The notes under the pieces were generated by a model. That model saw only the letters and a program-made list of their open reading frames with translations, searched no databases and was not told the DNA's origin. The translations under genes were made by a program, and so were the position numbers. Shown in pieces: positions 36,380 to 47,779 of a stretch of 64,000 bases of DNA. How positions within the stretch are numbered: position 1 is the stretch's first letter; every line of letters begins with the position of its first letter. Source of the DNA: Charina bottae (Eukaryota; Chordata; Lepidosauria; Squamata; Charinaidae). Location of the stretch: positions 51,728,298 to 51,792,297 of the forward strand of contig JALMGJ010000004.1 in assembly GCA_023362775.1 (NCBI GenBank). Reading direction: 5' to 3'.

Positions 36380-36834
36380 TGTCGGGGCGAGCGGATGGAG
36401 CGGCCTGCTTCTTCTCCTAGACACCAGTGATCCTTAGGCTGTATAGGAAATAGACACTCACACAGAGATTATATAAAATAGCCTATTTACTTATATACAT
36501 ACGTATTTACAGATCACTTCCACAGGTAACAAATGATAAACCAACGATACAGCATACACGAGGTAGAATGGGAATAAATGAGAAGAACGAATACAGGACA
36601 TCTCTGTATTTATATATAAACTGACCAATCACCTTATAGGTCACTCTCATTATCCACCACACCCAACTTAACTCTAAGCACCTGTTGTATGAGTCACACA
36701 CTGACACATCATCCCTACAACAATGGCTGCTAATTGGGTGACTCTGCAGAATATTTCCCCTTTCACCTAAATATCAAGCCTCTCAATATAATTTATATCT
36801 AGCTGTAAATTCCTGGGTATACCAAACCCCAACA
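36380..36834 (-). repeat. 3' LTR of the copia-like element
   Basis: Read on the minus strand, the 455-bp LTR starts tgttggggtttgg, right after a purine tract (gaagggg). It ends ccgctcgccccgaca, so the termini are TG...CA. Internally there is a tatataaata TATA-like word. The five bases outside (ccttc, 36375-36379) would be one half of a target duplication. Its partner is lost because the element is truncated at the 5' side. Confidence 0.8.
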
Positions 36835-36899
36835 CCCCTTCAATTTACAATAGATATTACATTCACATTTCACTTGTACAGAATAGAAGACATACACAT

Positions 36900-36990
36900 T
36901 TGAGATATACACATCCTATGTCTATCTATGCTTAGAGGCTTTGTCATCACATCTGCTACATTACACCCAGATGGACAATATTGCAAATCA
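36900..36990 (-). pseudogene. Copia RNase H C-terminal stub
   Basis: The minus strand reads NVADVMTKPL, the hallmark end of copia RNase H (ADxxTKPL). It directly precedes the polypurine tract and LTR. The rest of the RNase H domain, expected between here and 37054, is missing. In its place is about 60 bp with a (CAATA)n microsatellite at 36987-37009. Confidence 0.75.
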
Positions 36991-37053
36991 ATACAATACA
37001 ATACAATAAACTTCCAATTATTGACTGATCACATGTTCTTGATCACATGAAGT

Positions 37054-37430
37054 TTAGTCATAATCTCCAGTCTCTGTTTTAACAAAATCTGTTGTCATCG
37101 GGGTTGAAACTTCCTTGCAATGTTCCATAATGTTCTCCCTTAGCAGTGCTTCAATTTTCTTCCGCTGCTCTAGAACATAACCCCCATCAACCTTCTGAAT
37201 ACCCACGCCTAGGTAATTCCTAATTTCTCCCAGATCTTTGACATCAAATTGTTGTTTCAGATTTTCAGTAAATTCAATTACCCTGCTTTGATCTTTCGCT
37301 ATAAAACACAAATCTTCTACAAAAATCAAAAGCAAAATCTGTTCATCATTTTCACATTGCTTTACATACAGACATGGGTCAGCTATACTACACTTGAATC
37401 CCATTCTTTGTAATTCCTTATCTAACTTTG
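37054..37430 (-). pseudogene. Copia reverse transcriptase, C-terminal half
   Basis: This continues the RT of the piece at 37422-38543 in another frame, starting around TKLDKELQRMGFKC and running through ADPCLYVK and the catalytic region. The expected YVDD box reads FVED, so one of the two active-site aspartates is Glu. Downstream are NYLGVGI and STPMTTD, typical of copia RT. A small deletion near 37425 causes the frameshift between the halves. Confidence 0.85.
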
Positions 37431-38543
37431 TGCCGATTGCTTGAGTCCATACAACGCTTTCTGCAACTTGTATACGCTCCCTGCAATATTTGATTCATAA
37501 CCTGGGGCTTCAGTCATATAGATTTCTTCATTCAAATCAGCATGCAGATATGCTGTTGTGATATTATAATGCTGTACTACACAATTCCCAGCTGCTGCCA
37601 TTGCTAAGGCAAACCTAAATGTCTCCCCTCTTAGCGTTGGTGCAAATACCTCATCATAAGTCTGATTCTTTACCTGGGAAAATCCTTGTGCTTCCAACCT
37701 AGCCTTATACTGAATATCACCATTCACTAAGGTTTTCTCCTTATAAACCCACCTACAACCTACTGCCCTATGCCCCTCAGGCAACCTGGTAGATTTAAAA
37801 ACCTTATGAGAATTAATGGCTTTCATTTCCACATCCATAGCAGCTCTCCATCTACTCTGCTCGTGTTGTGGCAACTTCAAAACTTCCTGGTAATTATGAG
37901 GTTCATAACTGATATAACACACTTTTACATCACCTGGTGTATAACGTTGAGGTGGTATGCCTTTGTTAACTCTCTCAGATCTGCGCAATACTGTAGCATC
38001 CTGCATCATTGGCACACTAGGGGTTAATTCCTCTTCCTTCTTAATCACATCAGTGGACTCTCTCCGCTCTGAGAACTCAAAATTTCTCTGACTAGGAAGA
38101 TAAACCTCACTACTCCCGTGTAATCTCTGCCAATTACTGTGCTCACTAAAACTTGCTGATCTAGAGATAACAACTTTCCTGCCATCAGTGAACCTATATC
38201 CCTTGGTCCCTGGCTCATACCCCACAAACGTCATCTTCTGTGCTTTTGCCTGCCCCTTCCTGCATACTTCCTTATGCACGTGAACATAGGCAGTGCACCC
38301 AAACACTTTCAAATGAGCTAATGATGGCTTCTTGCCATATAACATATAATATGGAGTTTGATTTACAGACACACTCCATAACCTGTTAATTAAATAATTA
38401 GCTGTTAATATTGCCTCTCCCCAGTATCCTCTTGATAACCCTGAGTCAGCAATAAGTGAATCCTTCACTGTCTGCAATGCCAAATTCCTACGTTCAGCCA
38501 CGCCATTCTCAGCTGAACTATGCGGATTGGTTCTCCTATGCAC
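37422..38543 (-). pseudogene. Copia integrase C-terminus and RT N-terminal half
   Basis: The piece begins with the third integrase motif (SSAENGVAERRN, the catalytic Glu). It then runs through the conserved GYWGEA, TPYYMLYGKKP and LKVFGCTAYVHV of copia integrase, an acidic linker, and the RVT_2 start (AVGCRWVYK, YDEVFAPTLR). The first catalytic RT motif, normally D(V/I)xTAFL, reads NITTAYL, so its Asp is Asn. The frame ends after YGLKQSA at a small deletion. It is part of one decayed pol gene, not a separate gene. Confidence 0.88.
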
Positions 38544-38588
38544 AATGCCCCTTCTACCGAGCCATTGCTGAAAACTACCGCTTAGAAA

Positions 38589-39225
38589 CTAAGTACCCCG
38601 GTCAGTTTGTAAACTACACACCTTTGTGCTATATCTACGTTCCACAAACTGTACCCAGTTTCTAAACTTATCAAATGTTTGACTTTTAGCTTTCAATAGG
38701 TAACAGAACCCAAATCTGGTGTAATCATCTACAATGACTAAAACATATTTAGCACCCCCTATTGTAGCTGGTAATGGACCAATTAAGTCAGTGTGAACTA
38801 ATTCAAAACATTTATGTGACTTCCTATCACTGAATTTGCTCACAGGAAACACCTTTGACTTTGCAACCTTACAAGCTGTGCAATCCAAATACACTTGGCA
38901 CTTTTTCAATTCCATTCCAGAACTTGCTTCTGACATCTTTTCAATCACTTTGAAACTTGGATGCCCAAGCCTTCTATGCCATAGGTGCTCACATGAATCA
39001 TGTGTTGGCTTATTAATTGTGGCTACATCATGGTTTCTGCTTGTCCTGGATTGTACCATTTCATAAAGACAGTTCTGCAAAACACCTTTACCACAAACAT
39101 TGTTATCCTTCATGACAATACATTCACCATTACCAAACTGTACAGTATAACCCTGTGTATCCAATTGAGAAACACTTATAATATTGTACTCCAGTTCTGG
39201 TACACATTGATAATTCAACATTTAA
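38589..39225 (-). pseudogene. Copia GAG-pre-integrase and integrase core
   Basis: ELEYNIISVSQL and the HHCC zinc-binding residues (HLWHRRLGH, then CTAC) identify the pre-integrase domain. HTDLIGPLP carries the first catalytic Asp and LQTDRG the second. The frame is broken by a TAG at 38589-38591 that lies in frame with the next piece. It sits where copia integrases have Glu (TDRGxEF), so it is a simple nonsense change. Homology ends abruptly at about 39225. Gag, protease and the 5' LTR are absent. Confidence 0.88.
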
Positions 39226-39239
39226 TCCTGGAACTTCTT

Positions 39240-39450
39240 GGCAACGATAGGGGGCGTGGCAAGGAACTTCCCATAGTACCTTATTGAAGGCTGAAGGAGG
39301 CAGCGAGCTGGGGCGGAAGGACAGGCCTAAATGGTTTAGGGCTTGACTATCTGAGGGACCACCTCCTCCAATATGAACCGGTTTGGTTACTTAGATCAGC
39401 AGGGGATTCCCTTTCCAAAGTTGTTCCTACAGCTAGAAGCTCACTTATAG
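39240..39450 (+). pseudogene. L2-type RT C-terminal fragment
   Basis: The + strand reads LDYLRDHLLQYEPVWLL and then RSAGDSLSK. This matches the GYLRDRLLPYEPxRxLRSAGE segment near the end of L2/CR1 polyproteins. It begins directly beside the truncated copia element and lies on the opposite strand. No 3' terminus is recognisable. Confidence 0.7.
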
Positions 39451-40165
39451 ACCACGCAGGAAACAGGCTTACTTCTGTGTGCCTCCCAGGCTCCCAAGCT
39501 TTCAACTGACACTTGATTGTAATGATACACAAGCCTGATCATGCACATGGTGACCCACCTGGAAATTAATACAGGGGGTGCAACTCAATTTTCTATTTAG
39601 TTAGTGGCAAGCTCCCTCTGTCCTGAATGAATTTTAGAAAGTGGTCAAAACACTGCAGCCAAGTAAGTATGACAAGTTGTATATCTTTTCTTCCCTCTAG
39701 TAAATGGAATCAATTAAAACAATTAATTAAAATGCCTTGCTGAAGGATTAAGCACTCATTTCATTATTCCAATAACAAATTGCCTTCCTAAAATTATTGG
39801 GGGGAAAAGGAATAACAATGCCATCTATTAAGTATTTAAAAATTCTTTGTGGGAGTTAAATAACCAGTGTATAAATATTATATTTTGTAAATAAAATCAT
39901 AATAAGATTAAGATTAAGCAGTTATAAGTGCTGTGAAATCATATATCACCCTATATCTTTAATTATCTGCATCATTATTAGGTAATCATCACCCATAGAC
40001 TTGTCATAAAACAGGCCTCCTCCCCCAGTTCACAATGGAAGACAAATGTCAAAATGTGGGTTAATCTGTTGGCAATTTTTCCAGGGAAAAATGTCTTGCA
40101 AAGCTCAGCACAACTCATTTTACAGCTTTCAGATTTGGCCATCTCTGGCTTGGAGATTGCCGGGG
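39451..40165. other. Unique sequence, nothing recognised
   Basis: AT-rich, with no supported feature. Confidence 0.4.
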
Positions 40166-40203
40166 AGCAGGAACAGAGGGAGGGAGGGAGGGAGGGAGGG
40201 AGG
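40166..40203. repeat. (GGGA)n microsatellite
   Basis: A short perfect purine repeat. Confidence 0.9.
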
Positions 40204-40679
40204 ATTTGTGCAGCTGGTTTATTCTAATTCATTTACTCACTGACCACCACACAAGTTACTGTAACTCTAAACATCTTAGCCTCATTGGGATATGAACCCC
40301 CTCTGACCATGTAACAAGTAATCGCACATACACACACGCACCCCACCCGCTCTTTCCCCAGCCTCCCTGCGACCAAATGCACCAAAATAGACACACACAC
40401 ATGCACCCCACACCCTCTTTCCACAACCTTCCCGTGCCTGCTTTCCCTGGCCTCACCACTGCTGGGCGGACAATCTCGGCTTCAGAGGAAGCGGCACCGG
40501 TAGGATCAGGTAAGGAGGCAGGAACCGGGTGGACTGTGGTGCTGTGTCTGCTGCTGGGCTCACACATGGCAACCGGGCTTCCAGTTGCCGCGCTGATAGG
40601 GCCTCTTCCGGGCTGCCTCCAATGGCAAGTCCGGCTCCAGTCCTCCTTCCTGTCTTCCTGTCCTCCTTCCCGCTGGGTT
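40204..40679. other. GC-rich stretch, possibly interior of a DNA transposon
   Basis: CpG-containing sequence leads into the right end of a TA-flanked element at 40680. No left terminus was found. Open frames on both strands overlap and show no family. Confidence 0.35.
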
Positions 40680-40785
40680 TAAAAAAGGAACAAAATTGAG
40701 ATTTTGATCAAAACGACGGGACGGTTGAAAAATGCTTAAATAACGGGACTGTCCCATTCAAAACGGGACGTATGGTCAGCCTACT
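40680..40785. mobile_element. Right end of a second TA-flanked transposon
   Basis: aaaacgacgggacggt, gggactgtcccattcaaaac and tatggtcagcc followed by TA match the right end of the element at 19616-20867 over about 100 bp, without the SINE interruption. The matching left end was not found. Confidence 0.7.
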
Positions 40786-41455
40786 TCAAAGGAACTTTGC
40801 TGCTCCAAATTTTACATTGTTTCTAATCTCAAAGAGCAAAGAAATAACCATACAAAATAGCAGCTGTAATTTCATTTGTCCTAAAAGACCCAGGGCCTTG
40901 TATTAATTTCCATATGCTTCCATAAGGCTTATTAATGATACTATCTGCAAGACGTTACAACAGATGGAGGCACCCTTGCAATTGGCTCATTGTTAAAAGA
41001 GGGCTGTTACCACCTGAACAGCATCCCAACTGTTTTGCAACATATAAATGTAAGAGAAAGTGCAGGTCTTATCACTTACTGGTAAGTGTAATAAAAGAGT
41101 TGGGAACTTTTTCAGTGGTTGGGAAGAGGAGCATTTAAAGGAGAAAGAAATCCTTCTTTTTTCTTGGCTATAGAGTAGCATTGAACAAATGGATCATTTT
41201 AGCGATCATCAGTGTAAGAAATTTAATAAATAAATAGAGTGTTTTCAAATCCTTGAAGTCACTTTTAGGCACACGCATTTCAGAGAAGGTGCTGCAGGTA
41301 TCAACTCAACCAGACAGATGATTTGATGCACCAATTAGATCTACAGAACAAATGCTCTGAGCTCAGTATCTTAGTGAGCAATTTGTTCTACCGAGTTGTA
41401 ATGCAGACTCTTCCGCATCTTCCTTCTTTCCCTGCCGAGTATGAATGAGCACTTC
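40786..41455. other. Unique sequence, nothing recognised
   Basis: No supported feature. Confidence 0.4.
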
Positions 41456-41930
41456 TACTTTTAGCCCTTAGTCTTTATCTCCCGTATCTGGAAATGATAC
41501 TTCCAACTTGTCCTTGATCGTATCATTCGCTTCTGATCTTTTGGACCTCAGTGTGCCTGGGCCAAGGCTAGACCCCCAACAGTCACTTGTGTGTGACTTT
41601 GACCAAGGCCTGACAGCCATTTTACTAGACCAAAGCAGGAGTAAATTACACCTCTTTGCTGTTGCCATCTTTTTTCACCAGCTTTGGTATTTCACATGAT
41701 ACTTCCAGCTGAAGCATCAAAATCTCACTCCACTGAAGACTTTGTATCATAATTCCACTTTCTGCTGTTTCCTTGGCTATTTTGGTGGTCTCTAATGTAT
41801 CTAAACAAATATCCCAAGATTTTCCTGAAAATGAAACAAAACTCATTTGCTCAAAATACTGTTTTAAATCATCGAAACTGTTGACTGTGAAGTTCAAAGT
41901 CAAAACATGTGCTGTACAGACCAATCTCTT
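41456..41930 (-). pseudogene. Possible LINE ORF1-like remnant
   Basis: Two adjacent minus-strand frames (41646-41924 and 41468-41668) have charged composition and read as one interrupted coding stretch (LKQYFEQMSFVSFSGKSW, then KDKLEVSFPDTGDKD). This is the texture of an L1-type ORF1 N-terminus. I recognise no domain, so the call is tentative. The alternative is chance open frame in unique DNA. Confidence 0.25.
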
Positions 41931-44900
41931 CCTCTAATGGCTTCCCAGACTAGTAGAAGGGGGAAGGGATCATTTGATGACCAGATTCAAATTTCCATTT
42001 TGAAAAATAAAGCATGCTACCTTCTCACATCGAATTAGTTCACTTTCAGTGTATTTGTGTTTGCTGTGATTCATTCCTACAGTTGGCCTGTAGTTTTGCT
42101 TGACACAACTTGGGCCACAGCCTGAGCTTGCTTTGCATATTCAGACACCAAGGGCCAGGTCTAACAGCCTTCTGTAACTAGCATCTTCAACCATAATGAA
42201 AAGACTATTTGTCTTATGGGCCAACATCTGGTATTGGGGCACCTTGGTCTCTTGCCTTTGCTCTCTGCTTGTGGCAAACCATAATTTTGCATGATGGTAG
42301 GCTTCATTTTCCTATGACACATAGGATAATCTGTTGCAGATGTACACCTGCTTCCAGTTACTTGCATGTGTGTGAAATGATTCCCCTGCCTTTACTGAGG
42401 ATTCCACGATGGCTCTGCATGAGCCCAACTACGTGTGTGTGAGGAAACACCAAGGCTATCTGTCCAGACCTCTGGGAACTTCTTTTCTTATTTACCTGCT
42501 TCCACACTTATTGTTTTTCGCAATTGGCATCCACTGGTTTACATGCTGCCCTCTCAAACAATTGAAAACCTCTCCTCCATCTGCTTTTTTATATTCCTTA
42601 AGATATTTGAAGTTGGCTATCTTCTCACCATCATCTTTTCTGTAATATTCCCTCATTCAAACTAGTGGTTGCCTAAAATTACCACCAAATTCCTCATATT
42701 AAAACTTCTGATAGAAATCAAATACCAGTTATTTGCTGAAAGCCATCTTCCCCGAGAAATGGTTGTGTGTGTGGCACCTAATTGTGCTGATGGTGGGATG
42801 GCTGCATGCTTGTGTGATAATGTGATGCATGGGAATCAGTGTGATGCTTGTTAGAGGATACTGTGAGTTAGGGAACAATGTAGTTCCACTTTCAGTCAAT
42901 TTTACATTGGCCAGACTTCCTTATAAAAAGGCACAAAATGTACTCCTTGTGAAACTTGTGGAACTGGTAACTCCCCCACAACCAAACTGCTAAAAGAAAT
43001 GCAGTAAGTATCAGTATAAGAGCGTGAAGCATATTTAATGCTTAGATGGATAAATGCAGCCTGTGCAGTCATTTTGTAAATCCTTCTCAGCACATTTCTG
43101 TTTTCAATCCAGCCAATTATGTTCTGAGGGGAAACAATCTTCCACCCTTCTTGTTAAGAAATCAAACCAAACCAAAATATAAACAAGATCATTGTACTCT
43201 CTTGTAATAGACTCCAAGACTATCACAGAAATAAGTTAATCATATTGTCAAAAGTTGTTTCAACAGACTCCATACAGTATGTTTAGAGGGGAAAGGAAAC
43301 AAATACATTTCAGTTCCACCATACAGTATCTTGGCTTGAAATAAAGCAAAAGTTCTTCAGTTGATGATGGGCTGGTCCACAAGTAAGGGTGAGGTTGCTA
43401 GAAAGTCATCATTATCCAACTTTCTGTTTGGAAGAAGGATTTAATTTCAACCTGATTGCAACTTCTTCAAGGAATAAAACGATGCCTTCCATTGTTAGGA
43501 TATCACCCAAACAGGTATTTTCTGACTGATGTATGAAACTTGCAAGACTCATTGGCAATTGCTTCTTGAAACTGAAACCAATATTTCTCGTCTACTGTAG
43601 GGGTGTTAGGAATAGTTTGCATGTCACATTGCTCTATCCTTTTGGTAGAAATATGTCATGTATATTCTTGAACTATATTAGTTAGGGAGACAATAGGGAG
43701 GTGCTATGATATGAGGTCACATGCCTAAATATTATCTACCAAAATCTCCTTCATACAGAAAATTAGAACAGTAGGGATATACAGTATGCTGGCTTTCTGT
43801 GTATAAACATGGGGGCAGGAGGTAATACAATGTTCAGATAGGTTATTTCCTACGTGTAGCCTGATAGTCCAATCCATGGAAAGCTGCAATCCATAATTCT
43901 AATGCCGTTGTAAGTAATTTAATGTACTGTATAAAGAATTTCTGGTGATCGTAGGATTTGAGGAATGCGAATTTCTACTGACACTTGAGACAGCATAGCT
44001 GCTGACAAGTCTCTCAAGTGTCATTTTATGTGCGCATGCTTTCTACTTATATACACACTTATCAGGGACTATAGCCAATTTAGCTGCTTGACATATATTA
44101 TGGTTTCCTTTGTTGCATTCACATGTTATTGACTTACGTAGGTACAGTATATAATGGTGGGGATAGAACCCATAAAGGTGGTCAGTTTAAGAAATGCATG
44201 TCCTTGTCTGGAAAAACTAGACTGTTTCATTTAAAAAATACCTCTTGTAATAAGAGCAACATTATGCTTCCTTCTCCCATTCTTGTTTCTTGGTATTAAT
44301 CATGTCCTTTCTGGGCCATTTTTTGCCTCCATGAGGATGCAACTTGGTGAGTCACTTCCTGCCTGATTAGATAATCTAAAGATGGAATATTTTTCCTTGT
44401 ACCTTGCCCCTTCCCAGCTATCCTAAAGGCCCTCATACAATTAAGGGTGATACCTGTTTCTCTCTGTGTGTTCGTGTGTGCGTACTTGCTATATCAAATT
44501 GTCCAGGTTAAGTTTAGATAGATCCCTGGGCTGTTTTTATTCTTCTTCTAACATACAGACTCCTATTATCCATGTATAATCTTTGTTGATAAAATGTAAT
44601 GGATATAGCACATAGTCCCAACAAGATTCTTACATATTCTAAATGGGTAGCTACAGTTCTGAAGTTGCTGTGGTCCTATTCCTGTCATACCTAACTATGG
44701 GTCTTGCTGGCTGAGTCTGATCAAAACTGAGGTCCAACAATATTTTTTTAAAAATTATTTATTTCATAATTTTAGAAGATGCCTCTTGGTGTAGCGAGTA
44801 GGTAGCATACAGCACTGTAGTAAATGTAAATTTAACATAGCAGTAAAAAAAACACCAACCAAGGAATAACAAAAGCCCATCTCGGGGAATAGCATAGCAA

Positions 44901-45203
44901 TCATATAATCTATAAGACATCAGGGAGTCAAAACCAAAATCAGTATCAAAACCCAAGCCTTTGAGACTTTGCTAAAGGAGAGCAAGGGGGATGTTGTTCC
45001 CAAGGGCATTTTGAAGTCTGCAGGTTGCTGTTTTAAAACAAAACTGAGAGGAGTCTTCAGTTGATATATTGTGAGTTTCTCACTCATGCAGGGTTAAGGC
45101 CTTTCTCACTTGTAGCACCTCATCATAGCATGAACATGCTCCAGCAACCTCTTTTTTCTGCCATGCATTCATGTTGTTGCCTTCATCTCATACCTGAGAG
45201 ATA
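41931..45203. other. Long unique sequence, nothing recognised
   Basis: About 3.3 kb without a recognisable repeat, RNA or coding pattern. It is the longest repeat-free stretch in the window. Confidence 0.4.
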
Positions 45204-45465
45204 CCTTAGCTCAGTGCTTTCCAAAGTTCCGCCGTTGGCGACACACTAACGGCGTCAACAGTGGCGGCACGGCGGCGGCGGCCTCGTATGTCACGCTAAA
45301 ACCCGGAAGCGCTGATGGCGCGCTGCTGTTGCTGCCGCCGCTGCACCCGCCACCATCACTGCCGTGTGCCATCAGCACTTCCGGGTTTTAGCGTGACATA
45401 CGAGGCCGCCGCCGCCGTGCCTCTAATGTGTTGTGACACACAGTTTGGAGAGCTATGCCTTAGCT
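45204..45465. mobile_element. hAT MITE family A, foldback type
   Basis: The element is 45212-45457, with an 8-bp duplication (ccttagct) at 45204-45211 and 45458-45465. The ends are cagtgctttccaaag and the inverted cagtttggagagctatg. The interior folds on itself: gcacggcggcggcggcctcg and its inverted copy pair, as do the following tatgtcacgctaaaaccc and gggttttagcgtgacata. This leaves a (gctgctgttgctgccgccgc) loop. Confidence 0.93.
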
Positions 45466-47083
45466 GTTGCAGTGGTAAACAAATGTTTTTTTCCCCTTTA
45501 AGTGCGTAACAGGCTGTAACAGTTTTGCCATAGGTGCATGTTATTGACCATTCAGTTCCTTTTTCAATTAGATAACCTAGGAAGACCTACTGGCCACTTC
45601 CTCTTGGGCCGGCCCAGGCACTGCCTTCCAAGGACAACTAGTTTTAGTATTGGAAGGATCTGGTTCTTTCAACCAGCCTCTTCCCCTGCACCTACAGATC
45701 TCCAAACTGGTCTCTGGTTCAGCCTGAACAGCAGCTGATCAACAAATAATGTAGTGTTGTGGTGCACTTTAAAAGGGGGCAGGGCCTTGATCACATGGTT
45801 GTGGCCACCATCTTGACTTTTTTTTATCCCCTCCGCGTGGACACCCCTGAAAACGGACTATAATGAAACAGCCTCCATTTAGTGAAGCAAAGGTCTTATT
45901 TAGCAAAAAGCAGCACTTGCCATTTTTGTTGTGGTCTGCACACAGAAACTCCTCTGCTTCCTTTAATTTACTGCCCTTATGAAGTAATATGTGTCTCACA
46001 TGAACAAACACCGAAAGTATACTTCAAATACAGTATAGCTTCATGCTATAATAATTACCTTCTCTTGCATCCTAATGATCTCCCACATTGTTATTAGCCA
46101 GATACCCCAAAGTCATATAAAATGACTTTCTGGGTGCAGGAACTGAGCTGGTGAAATCCCTTTTCAGTAGGATCAGAACTGTTCTTTATATGCCAATCTT
46201 AAGACTTGAGAAAATATTAAAAACTGCCTGATGTACAATCCCAGCCCATTGTTTGATGGTTGAATGGAGAATGTAACAGATGTACAATGTTTTCTTTCAA
46301 GGACATATTGCACCTGAATTTCCTTCCAGTCTTTTGGGAGGCAAAATATGTTCCTGTTTGTCTGAAAATCTTTTTAGTTACTTTCATTATTTCTATCCAT
46401 CCATTTTATTGCACTTACATTTGAAATTAATATATGATCTAGCATTTGCAATTATATTTCCTCATATACTTTTCTTAGGTAATCAATATTGATTAGGAAG
46501 AAGAGAGGGCACCTCAATTTTTGCAACCTTAACGTTCATGAACATAATTTCTTCTGATAGGGTGCAGGGATGGGCAAGGATGCTTCTATCTTTAGACTTT
46601 CAGGTATAGAGAGAGGGAACTGCAACCGCATAGCCTAAAGCATGTAATAAGTAGACTGAGAAAGAAGACAGAACCATGTGTTTACCCGGGAGTTAGATTC
46701 CATTTGAACGTTATAATTACAGGTGGAATGTGTCTTTGAACTGTCTGGTAGGGCAGAGTTTAGCTGTATAGTGTACAGCTTGTTATGCTTTTATTTACTT
46801 ATCTCTTGCCTTTGCTTGCTCTAAATTTCATGAATTTGCCAGAGGGGATATTAGATAATTATGGAGGCTGCAAATTTCACACATTCGGGTATTAAAGTGA
46901 CCATGGACATTACCATATAACTATTTTTTTAGGTAACTATGTCAACCCATAGTGAGTGCCCTAAGATCCAAAGGGAGTTAATTGTATCTCAGACTACAAC
47001 TGCCCCATCAGATGCATGAAGTGATCTGAGAACATGATGTGACCAACCATGTCAATATAAATTGTAAGATGTGAATGCAGTCT
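45466..47083. other. Unique sequence, nothing recognised
   Basis: AT-rich, with no supported feature. Confidence 0.4.
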
Positions 47084-47093
47084 AAGTGATACA

Positions 47094-47779
47094 CTCACTC
47101 GCTGGATCGTCACCTTGTTGTGGTGAGTGGGCTTGTGTGTTCCCAATGAACCCTGTGAGCGAAGCCGTCGGGAGTCATGTACTCCTGGCAGGGTCACCCA
47201 TGGCGGTAAGGTCCAGGGGGAGGAACCAGACAAAGAACGATCCAAGAAAGTCCTCAACGGCAGAACAGGCGGAAGATAACAAGGTGTATTGTTACAACGG
47301 CTGTGAAGGCGGATGAAGGCTGCAGCAGACAAAAGGTCACCAATCGTCATGGTATCCATGCCATTGGATTAGAGCCTTTTTCTGTGAAGGTTGTGTGCTG
47401 ATCGTTGTGCACCGATCTCCACACATAAAACAAATTCACGCACAGGCGTCTTCCAACCACACCAAACCCAAAACAACCAAAAGTCCCATGGCGACTGACG
47501 AATGGCAACGGGGGCAGGACTGTGAAATCCGGAAGCTCCTAGTTATGGACCAGCACATGGGCGGTGGATACGGATTCAGTCGCCCTGACTCAAGGATCGA
47601 GGCAGTTGAGTAGTTCGGCAGCTGTATCCACGACTGAGCAGCCCTATTTAGGATCCACTCTGCTCACCCCATATGGGGAGGGGGCTAGAAAAGGTGCCCT
47701 AAACATAGTCTGCCTCATTTTCTCCCTGACTGGATTACCGCGACCAGTGGGGTCACCATCTAGCGGTCGTAAAAAATAC
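47094..47779 (+). promoter_or_regulatory. Structured 5' leader of the intact LINE
   Basis: The leader starts ctcactcgctggatcgtcac and holds several perfect stems: cacc/ggtg at 47111-47125, accctg (47150-47155) with cagggt (47189-47194), and inside that ggagt/actcc (47171-47175 and 47181-47185). It probably contains the internal promoter and possibly a translation or RNA-processing element. The nested stems at the very 5' end recall the ribozyme-bearing leaders of some LINEs, but no HDV-type double pseudoknot was proven. Confidence 0.5.

Noticed and set aside
47564..47779. 72-residue N-terminal extension of the LINE protein
   Set aside because: The frame is open, but the extension has no recognised domain and the fold normally starts at the NFGTWN motif. 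I kept the ATG at 47780 and note the alternative in the entry.
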